A DNA stretch of 44,664 nucleotides from Oscillospiraceae bacterium. GTDB taxonomy: Bacteria > Bacillota > Clostridia > Oscillospirales > Acutalibacteraceae. The stretch spans positions 1-44,664 of the forward strand of contig SVOD01000003.1 of NCBI GenBank assembly GCA_015066575.1, written 5' to 3'. A program made the translations under genes and the position numbers. Positions 39,301-44,664 of this stretch are shown here, piece by piece. A model generated the notes under the pieces. The model did not search any database and was not told the origin of the DNA. It saw nothing but the letters and a program-made list of their open reading frames with translations. Within the stretch, counting starts at the first letter, position 1. Each line of letters starts with the position of its first letter.

Positions 39301-40305
39301 GAGCATAAAGGTCTTGTCATACTCATCTTCCTTCTGCTTGCCGACAACCAAAACGGTTTGACCGACGTAAAGATCTTTTTGAAGCTTTTTAATTGTCGCT
39401 GCATCGCGAATAAGTTTTAACGACAAGGATGATGTATAGTCGGTCATCTCGACCTGGAGTATGGTTTTTTTGCGTGTTTGGCGCACATCGATACTAAAAA
39501 TATCGCCCCAAACAGCATATTTACCTGTTCTTCCGACAATATCCTTCATAGCTATCGGTTCTTCATAGGGAAGGGATTTCCCAAAAATCCTTATAGCGCT
39601 ATCCGGATAAATCGGAGCATTTTTTGCCAATTCCCCTACCGCTTTGATGTTTTGGATATCATGTACGGTTATTTTGGTCACCAAATCATCTTCACTGATA
39701 ACAGGAACAGAATCAGCCGGTGTTTGCCAAACCTCTTCTTGCGGTTCGGGAGGAGCTGAATGCTCTTCAACCGGCGGGATATCATCATTGACAGGCGGTG
39801 CAATATCTTCCGGCATGCTTTCATCGACTCGAATTCCGATATCCACCGGGTCAAGCAGTTTTACTCTAAATGCAAGACCGAATTCATCGGCAATAATCTC
39901 GGAAACCAATTCACAAAAACCGTTTTCCAGCAAATACTGAATATTATCATTCAAAGAAACAACTTCAATCGTGTTTGCTTTTCGTCTTGACATGGTTTTA
40001 TGTAAAAAGTTTTGAAGAACAGGTTTTCTGTACTTCGCTTCCAAAACCACCTGTGAAAAATATTTATCTATATATTTATCCTGCGGGAAACGCGGAATAA
40101 TGTGCACCGCATTCAGCGAGAGTGATTCCTGCAAATACTTTTGGGCTTCGAAAAACCAATTTTTGCGCAGCAAATTATCAAACTGTGCATAGATTGTCAC
40201 AGCTTTTGCAGCTTTATTAATTTCAATTTTCAGAATTTGTCCTGCACCGACTTTTTGCAGCGCCTGGCTGACATCTGATGTATAAAAATCACAAATCTGT
40301 TTCAT
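36388..40305 (-). CDS. polC: DNA polymerase III alpha subunit PolC, lacking the embedded exonuclease domain
   Basis: This 1305-residue replicative polymerase is shorter than the usual 1430-1460. The N-terminal domain is followed by an acidic Pro-rich linker (about 155-205) and an OB fold (about 255-345). The PHP domain begins RVELHLHTSMSEMDG (356-370). Normally PHP is split by a DEDDh 3'-5' exonuclease of about 170-200 residues. Here LGMEGYLVDD (416-425) passes almost directly to HHIILLVKE (442-450) and then to NLYELVSHSS. No DxExTG or HNAxFD motif occurs anywhere. Polymerase features are intact: zinc site C758, C761, C783 and C786, and catalytic PDIDLNFSG (811-819). Without the domain, proofreading would need a separate exonuclease. 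Confidence 0.95.
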   Translation of the reverse strand: MKQICDFYTSDVSQALQKVGAGQILKIEINKAAKAVTIYAQFDNLLRKNWFFEAQKYLQESLSLNAVHIIPRFPQDKYIDKYFSQVVLEAKYRKPVLQNFLHKTMSRRKANTIEVVSLNDNIQYLLENGFCELVSEIIADEFGLAFRVKLLDPVDIGIRVDESMPEDIAPPVNDDIPPVEEHSAPPEPQEEVWQTPADSVPVISEDDLVTKITVHDIQNIKAVGELAKNAPIYPDSAIRIFGKSLPYEEPIAMKDIVGRTGKYAVWGDIFSIDVRQTRKKTILQVEMTDYTSSLSLKLIRDAATIKKLQKDLYVGQTVLVVGKQKEDEYDKTFMLEPYSICAVKKELRQDTSAEKRVELHLHTSMSEMDGMTAPKKLVENAIKWGHKAIAITDHGVVQALPEAYAAAKNNDIKLILGMEGYLVDDSIYPDFMHMKLKEFRRHHIILLVKEDTSMDESIPKSERKYGRKNLYELVSHSSVKTFKYRPLIPKSLLAQKRAGLLIGSACEQGELIQAVLRGENDETIEELAEFYDYIELQPNGNNEFMIRSDKELHKNIRSEEDLVKLNEKLVAVADKLGKPVVATGDVHFLNPEDAKYRSILMHSKGFTDADNQAPLYFKTTDEMLDDFAWAGSRAKEFVIDNPCKIADMIQDNIPPIPPGTFQPHIDGAEKILTDSCWERAKELYGDPVPDHIASRLERELDSIISHGYAVLYVIAKKLVAESERRGYLVGSRGSVGSSLVAHFGSISEVNPLPPHYYCKKCKHSEFFLHGEYGSGFDLPPKDCPECGEPMKRDGHEIPFETFLGFDGDKEPDIDLNFSGDVQSEIHRYTEELFGKEYVFKAGTMATVADKTAYGYVKKYLDEHGVGDSTPKAEINRLTKGCTGIKRTTGQHPGGMVVVPEEYTVEDFTPIQYPSNDERKGTYTTHFDFKNSLHDTLLKLDELGHDNPTIYKFLEDSTGIPVMDVDLSDPQLYKLIVSTEPIGVTPDDINCPTGTLGIPEMGTPFVINMLIDAKPQTFADLLQISGLSHGTDVWLGNAQDLINNRICTISDVIGCRDDIMTHLIHVAENYEQRTGSQSPLSKKDCFNIMEYTRKGKAPKMLPPFEEAMKTVGVEQWYIDSCYKIKYMFPKAHAAAYVIAALRIAWYKIYYPIHFYSAYFTVRGEDIDAVSAAKGMAAVNAKMGELMAKGKEASDKENKQIEALKIVVEMLARGFSFLPVDLYKSDWRVYRIEGNQLRLPFSALDGVGENAAKAIYDAVCEQGDEPFISKEDFAEKSGVSSAVIAALDAFDALQGLPDSNQVSFFDF

Positions 40306-40314
40306 TTTATCCTC

Positions 40315-41358
40315 TTATAAAGTTTCTATCTCTTTAAACAAAGCGTCAATCAGTTCCGCTTCAGGTACTTTTTTAATAATGTTCCCTTTTTTGAATATCA
40401 GACCTTCCCCATCGCCTCCGGCGATGCCGATATCCGCCTCTCTGGCTTCTCCGGGACCGTTGACAACACAGCCCATCACAGCAACTTTTATCGGTTTATG
40501 TACCGATTTTAAGCGTTGTTCGACTGTAGCGGCAAGGGAAATCAGATCAATCTTTGTTCTGCCGCAAGTCGGGCAACTGACCAGATACGGCTCATCCTTT
40601 TTTAAATCAAGAGCCTTTAAAATATGATGGGCAGCATCAATTTCTTCCACCGGGTCTGCAGTAAGAGAAACCCTGATTGTGTCCCCAATCCCGTCATTGA
40701 GCAAAGAGCCGATGCCTATGGCGGATTTAACAATTCCCATTTGCTTCGTGCCGGCCTCGGTAACGCCTAAATGCAGCGGATAATTACATTTCTGACTGAG
40801 TAATCGATATGCTGCAATCATGGTGTGAACGTTAGAAGATTTTAAAGAAATGACAATATCCGTAAAATCAAAGCGCTCGAGTAAAGAAGCATGATACAAC
40901 GCACTTTCCACAAGAGCTTCGGCACAGGGAGAGCCGTATTTTGCCAAAATGCTTTTTTCCAGAGAACCGGAATTAACACCGATGCGAATCGGGATTGCGT
41001 GTTTTCTGCAAGCATCGGCAACCTCTTTAACCCTCTGTTCATCACCGATATTACCGGGGTTGATTCTGATTTTATCCACACCTGCATCGGCACAAGCGAG
41101 CGCGATTTTATAATCAAAATGGATGTCGGCTACCACCGGAATATTTACAGCTTCTTTGAGTGCGTTAATTAAATTGACATTGGAAAGTGTCGGTACGGCT
41201 GTGCGAATAATTTCGCACCCGGATTCTTCTAATCTGCGGGCTTGCGCCACATTTCCCGCCACATCATCGGCTGAAATATTGAGCATGGACTGCACGGCAA
41301 TCGGCGCGCCGCCGCCGATTGTGATATGACCTATTTTAACTGCTTTTGATTCTCGCAT
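40315..41358 (-). CDS. ispG: 4-hydroxy-3-methylbut-2-enyl diphosphate synthase IspG
   Basis: This 347-residue iron-sulfur enzyme of the MEP isoprenoid pathway has 4Fe-4S Cys at C262 and C265 (SCPTCGRTK) and C297 (GCVVNGPGEA, with E304). The N-terminal TIM barrel starts with GGGAPIAVQSMLN. It lies in the conserved uppS-cdsA-dxr-rseP-ispG-polC order and supplies precursors for the undecaprenyl carrier made by uppS. Confidence 0.97.
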   Translation of the reverse strand: MRESKAVKIGHITIGGGAPIAVQSMLNISADDVAGNVAQARRLEESGCEIIRTAVPTLSNVNLINALKEAVNIPVVADIHFDYKIALACADAGVDKIRINPGNIGDEQRVKEVADACRKHAIPIRIGVNSGSLEKSILAKYGSPCAEALVESALYHASLLERFDFTDIVISLKSSNVHTMIAAYRLLSQKCNYPLHLGVTEAGTKQMGIVKSAIGIGSLLNDGIGDTIRVSLTADPVEEIDAAHHILKALDLKKDEPYLVSCPTCGRTKIDLISLAATVEQRLKSVHKPIKVAVMGCVVNGPGEAREADIGIAGGDGEGLIFKKGNIIKKVPEAELIDALFKEIETL

Positions 41359-41360
41359 AG

Positions 41361-42422
41361 CTACCCCTTGATGATGTTAATAATATCATTTGCCGAAACA
41401 ATGGCAATAAATATAAGTAAAACAATAAGACCTATTGTATTAATTAACGCTTCGTGTTTAATTTTGATTTTATCTCGCGTGACACCTTGAATGAGCAGAA
41501 TAAACAGTCTGCCTCCATCAAGCGCCGGTATCGGCAGTAAATTAAAAACGCCGATATTTATGGAAATGAAGGCGATGATAAACATCAAATTTTGAATTCC
41601 ATATGATGTTGACTGCGCAACTGCTTTAACGGTGCCGATGGGGCCCGAAAGCTCGGAAAAACCGATTTGCCCGGTACACAGGTCATATAAACTGATGAAT
41701 ACCAGCCGCGCAAAAGAAACTGTTTGGCGCACACCTGCGCAAATACAGTGCAGGAAAGTCGGCTTTTGCCCTAACAGTAAAAAGTCATACTTGATAATGA
41801 CTTTATTCTTTCCATACGCTTCGTCACTTTCTTCGGTATTAAATTGCACACCGGTAAGTGATTTCTTCTCGCCGTCACGTTTAATAACAAAGTCAACTAT
41901 CCCGTCATCATCGCGCATTAATCCGATTTGAATATCGTAATCGGAAATACATCGCATTCTATTTATACTGACAATTTCATCACCGACTTGCAAATAGCGA
42001 TTACTGACGGAATCATCGGCAAATTTTGCAATCGTTCTTGTACCGATAAGAGACTGCGTGGAAAGTAAAATCGTGATAATTAAAAAGCCGGTGAAAATAT
42101 TCATCAATGCACCGGCGGCAATAATGAGAAAGCGCTTGGGTTTGGAGGCGTTGCCAAAAGAGCGGCTGTCGGTGCTATCTTCATCCTCCCCTTCCATTGC
42201 GCAATAACCGCCAATCGGGAAAAGGCGCAATGTATATTTGGTTTCTTTCTTGCCGAATTGCAGGATTTTCGGACCCATGCCGATAGCAAATTCATTAACC
42301 TTAACGCCGCAAAGCTTTGCCGCCATAAAATGAGCGAATTCATGCACAAATATGATGACACAAAACAGTAATATTGCCACAATAAAAGGCCATATTTTTT
42401 GAAATATCAGCGAAATACTCAC
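41361..42422 (-). CDS. rseP: site-2 zinc metalloprotease RseP
   Basis: This 353-residue intramembrane protease has HEFAH at 27-31 in the first helix and the third zinc ligand in LLPIPALDGGRLF near residue 300. A single PDZ domain (about 115-190) sits between the membrane helices. It belongs to the RseP/RasP family, which cuts anti-sigma factors and leftover signal peptides. The start is GTG 42422, with AGGAGAG upstream. It lies between dxr and ispG. Confidence 0.95.
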   Translation of the reverse strand: MSISLIFQKIWPFIVAILLFCVIIFVHEFAHFMAAKLCGVKVNEFAIGMGPKILQFGKKETKYTLRLFPIGGYCAMEGEDEDSTDSRSFGNASKPKRFLIIAAGALMNIFTGFLIITILLSTQSLIGTRTIAKFADDSVSNRYLQVGDEIVSINRMRCISDYDIQIGLMRDDDGIVDFVIKRDGEKKSLTGVQFNTEESDEAYGKNKVIIKYDFLLLGQKPTFLHCICAGVRQTVSFARLVFISLYDLCTGQIGFSELSGPIGTVKAVAQSTSYGIQNLMFIIAFISINIGVFNLLPIPALDGGRLFILLIQGVTRDKIKIKHEALINTIGLIVLLIFIAIVSANDIINIIKG

Positions 42423-42436
42423 TACGCGTGACTCTC

Positions 42437-43585
42437 CTAAGCGTGTTTTTCCAATACAAATTCTCTTGCAGCTCTATCGGCTTCAAAAATATCCTCTAAT
42501 GTAACAGAGCTCTTTTGCGGTGCATTTTCCATAGCTTCCCTCACTGCAAACGGAATGTCATAATACGCAATTTTATCATCCAAAAACAGTTGAACTGCCG
42601 CTTCGTTAGCGCCATTTGCCGCTGCGGGAAATACACCTGCACGACGTATCGCATCACGACAAATGTCAATACACAGAAATGTTTTATAATCCGGCTCAAA
42701 AAAAGTAAGCTTGGGATACTGCGCAAAACTCAGTTGTTCAACCGGAGATTCGTAGCGCTCCGGATAGGTCAAAGCATATTGAATCGGTATGCGCATGTCC
42801 GGCACACCCATTTGCGCAATGATGGAATTGTCTTGAAATTCAATCATTGAGTGCACAATGCTTTCTCGGTGCACAACGATATCAATTTGTTCGGGTGTTA
42901 AATCAAACAGCCACTTTGCCTCAATAAACTCTAAGCCTTTATTCATCATTGTAGAGGAATCGATGGTAACTTTTTGCCCCATGCTCCAATTCGGATGATT
43001 CAATGCCTGCGCTTTTGTTACCGACTTCAATGCTTCCAAAGTCTTTCCAAAAAACGGACCGCCTGAAGCTGTCAAAATAATTCGCTTTAGAGCTTCTTTG
43101 CGCGGTGAAGACTCCAAACACTGAAAAATGGCGGAATGTTCACTGTCAACAGGTAAAATCTTCACACCTTTCCTTTTTGCCGCAGCCATCACCAGCTCAC
43201 CGCCGGCGACAAGTGTTTCTTTATTGGCAAGCGCAATATTTTTACCGGCTTCAATCGCGCATAAAGTAGGAACTAATCCCACCATACCGACAACAGAAGT
43301 CAGCACTGTATCACACTGTGATTCGGTAGCGCAGGCGCATAATCCATCCATACCGGCTTCCACCCGAATCGGTGTATCGGCAAGTCGCGCTTTAAGGTCG
43401 TTGAATCTGTTTTTGTCAAAAACAGCCACCAATTGCGGAGCAAATTCTCTTGCTTGTTTTTCGAGTAATTCTACATTATTATGCACGCAAAGCGCGGTTA
43501 CATTAATCCCGCGCTTTCTGACTACATCGAGTGCTTGCGTACCGATAGAACCGGTAGAGCCTAAAATAGAAACATGATTTGTCAT
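42437..43585 (-). CDS. dxr: 1-deoxy-D-xylulose 5-phosphate reductoisomerase Dxr
   Basis: This 382-residue NADPH enzyme catalyses the second step of the MEP pathway. Motifs are ILGSTGSIGTQALDVV (7-22), LANKETLVAGG, the metal/substrate block PVDSEHSAIFQCLE, and HPNWSMGQKVTIDSSTMMNK. The start codon overlaps the cdsA stop by 4 bases. Confidence 0.97.
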   Translation of the reverse strand: MTNHVSILGSTGSIGTQALDVVRKRGINVTALCVHNNVELLEKQAREFAPQLVAVFDKNRFNDLKARLADTPIRVEAGMDGLCACATESQCDTVLTSVVGMVGLVPTLCAIEAGKNIALANKETLVAGGELVMAAAKRKGVKILPVDSEHSAIFQCLESSPRKEALKRIILTASGGPFFGKTLEALKSVTKAQALNHPNWSMGQKVTIDSSTMMNKGLEFIEAKWLFDLTPEQIDIVVHRESIVHSMIEFQDNSIIAQMGVPDMRIPIQYALTYPERYESPVEQLSFAQYPKLTFFEPDYKTFLCIDICRDAIRRAGVFPAAANGANEAAVQLFLDDKIAYYDIPFAVREAMENAPQKSSVTLEDIFEADRAAREFVLEKHA

Positions 43586-44484
43586 GACTTGATTATCACC
43601 ATCACTTTTAATATAGCATATAAAATCGGCGTCACATACAGTACACTGTCAAATCTGTCGAGAACACCGCCGTGCCCCGGGAAGAAGTTACCGAAATCTT
43701 TCACACCGAAATTGCGCTTAATTGTTGAAGCGGACAAGTCGCCCATGATGGACAAAGTTGCCAAAATCGGAGAAATTATGGCAATCATGCCCCATGAAAA
43801 CATTTCCGGTTGATACTCCGGTATCGCCAACCATTTAAAAAGCAAAAAGTAAGCGACACTTGCTATCTCACCGATGACAATACCGCCGATATATCCTTCC
43901 CAAGTCTTTTTGGGGCTGATATTCGGTGCCATTTTATGCTTGCCGCATGCACTGCCGATAAAGTATGCACCACCGTCAAAAGTCCAACAGACGACCATTG
44001 CGTAAATAAAGATAAACATGGAGTCGCCTTTGGAAAAGACAGGATAATAAAAATAGAAATCATGAAAAGCACCTAATAGTGAAATGCCCAAAGATACACC
44101 GATAGTGCCAAAAACCAAAGTGGCTACCTGCTCAAACTTAACCGATGTATAGTGCTTAATCATGGAATGAAGCATTACAAGCACATATAAAATAGTGACA
44201 ATTAATAACACTGTCGTATTTAACGGAACACCTAATTCCTGCCCGGTAAACTCATAATACATAGAATTACCGGTAATCAAAAACGGTGCTAATGCGGCAT
44301 ATGTAACAGAGCACGCTTTAAGCATTTTTGACTGAATTTTAATACAATGCGCAAGTTCTAAAATACTGATTACCGCTAATGCGGCAATAGGTGTCATCAG
44401 GAAAATCGATTTAATTTTTGAAAGGATTACTATGCCGATTGCTAAAATTATTGCAATCGCAGCAGTAATAATTCTTTTTTTCAT
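43582..44484 (-). CDS. cdsA: phosphatidate cytidylyltransferase CdsA
   Basis: This 300-residue polytopic enzyme makes CDP-diacylglycerol for phospholipid synthesis. About eight helices precede the C-terminal signature region: GSACGKHKMAPNISPKKTWEG, written here as SPKKTWEGYIGG, then GDLSASTIKRNFGVKDFG and PGHGGVLDRFDS. The ATG follows the uppS stop with no gap. Confidence 0.95.
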   Translation of the reverse strand: MKKRIITAAIAIILAIGIVILSKIKSIFLMTPIAALAVISILELAHCIKIQSKMLKACSVTYAALAPFLITGNSMYYEFTGQELGVPLNTTVLLIVTILYVLVMLHSMIKHYTSVKFEQVATLVFGTIGVSLGISLLGAFHDFYFYYPVFSKGDSMFIFIYAMVVCWTFDGGAYFIGSACGKHKMAPNISPKKTWEGYIGGIVIGEIASVAYFLLFKWLAIPEYQPEMFSWGMIAIISPILATLSIMGDLSASTIKRNFGVKDFGNFFPGHGGVLDRFDSVLYVTPILYAILKVMVIIKS

Positions 44485-44664
44485 TTACTTCACACCACCA
44501 AATCTTCTTTGTCGATTGGAATATTCACGAATCGCTCTGTCTAAATCTTTTGTAGAAAAGTCAGGCCACAGCACTTCATCAAACAAAAATTCCGAATATG
44601 CCGCCTGCCAAATCAAAAAGTTAGACAATCTGTACTCACCGCTCGGTCGGATAATCAAGTCAGG
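44485..44664 (-). CDS. uppS: undecaprenyl diphosphate synthase UppS, C-terminal 59 residues (partial)
   Basis: The frame from the window edge to TAA (44485-44487) encodes [18 protein letters not shown] and later [11 protein letters not shown] and NRQRRFGG. These are the C-terminal signatures of cis-prenyltransferases that make the C55 carrier lipid. The family usually has RTSGE or RPSGE at the diphosphate-binding Arg. The first three quarters lie outside the window. It is the first visible gene of the uppS-cdsA-dxr-rseP-ispG-polC run. Confidence 0.92.
   Translation of the reverse strand, partial: PDLIIRPSGEYRLSNFLIWQAAYSEFLFDEVLWPDFSTKDLDRAIREYSNRQRRFGGVK

Noticed and set aside
32593..40000. 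Many plus-strand open frames opposite relA, recJ and polC
   Set aside because: They are antisense shadows of long conserved genes; none has a ribosome site or recognisable domain.

Overview
The window looks like chromosomal DNA from a spore-forming, low-to-moderate-GC Firmicute of the class Clostridia, probably in the Ruminococcaceae/Oscillospiraceae neighbourhood. The evidence is a large set of sporulation genes (SpoIIIE/FtsK, intact SigK, CwlD, SpoIIM-like, YabP, YabQ, SpoVB), a Gram-positive PolC, non-mevalonate isoprenoid genes, HemZ and strong Shine-Dalgarno sites. Family assignments rest on recognised motifs and gene order; no database search was run.

Layout. 1-5.7 kb (+ strand apart from one gene): the 3' end of mnmA, a probably leaderless hypothetical gene on the minus strand, ftsK/spoIIIE, a secreted ComEC-like beta-lactamase-fold protein, a lipoprotein, tRNA-Leu(UAG) and a family 6-type uracil/hypoxanthine DNA glycosylase. 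5.7-11.4 kb: sigK (minus) divergent from cwlD-radA, then a lipoprotein relative of phospholipase C, hpf, and a THUMP-domain RNA methyltransferase. 11.4-15.3 kb: a small membrane-protein gene split by a ~3.47 kb element with 26-bp terminal inverted repeats. The element has no visible transposase and carries a secreted multidomain CHAP cell-wall hydrolase behind an elaborate structured leader, plus remnants that look like plasmid/ICE non-coding DNA. Removing the element restores the host gene in frame.

15.4-18.1 kb (minus): asd-dapA-dapB, the diaminopimelate/dipicolinate branch needed for peptidoglycan and spores. 18.3-22 kb (+): queA-tgt-yajC (queuosine and Sec accessory), then a small membrane protein and a SpoIIM-like protein whose translation signal sits inside the preceding terminator. 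22-24.7 kb (minus): a Xer-type tyrosine recombinase, a 0.67 kb AT-rich gene-free stretch with a perfect 17-bp palindrome, and a Na/Pi-cotransporter-like protein apparently starting at ATT/ATC. 24.8-29.1 kb (minus): the conserved spoVB-mazG-hup-rqcP-yabP-yabQ-divIC cluster, equivalent to the Bacillus yabM-N-O-P-Q-divIC block. 29.1-44.7 kb (minus): a zinc-ribbon protein, then hemZ-MBL-dtd-relA-recJ-polC-ispG-rseP-dxr-cdsA-uppS, a tightly packed housekeeping cluster linking stringent response, replication, isoprenoid and phospholipid synthesis.

The most notable points are the TIR-bounded cargo element with its CHAP gene and leader, a PolC that lacks the usual embedded 3'-5' exonuclease domain, and several unusual expression signals (leaderless gene, Shine-Dalgarno inside a terminator, ATT/ATC start, hairpin over the cwlD start).
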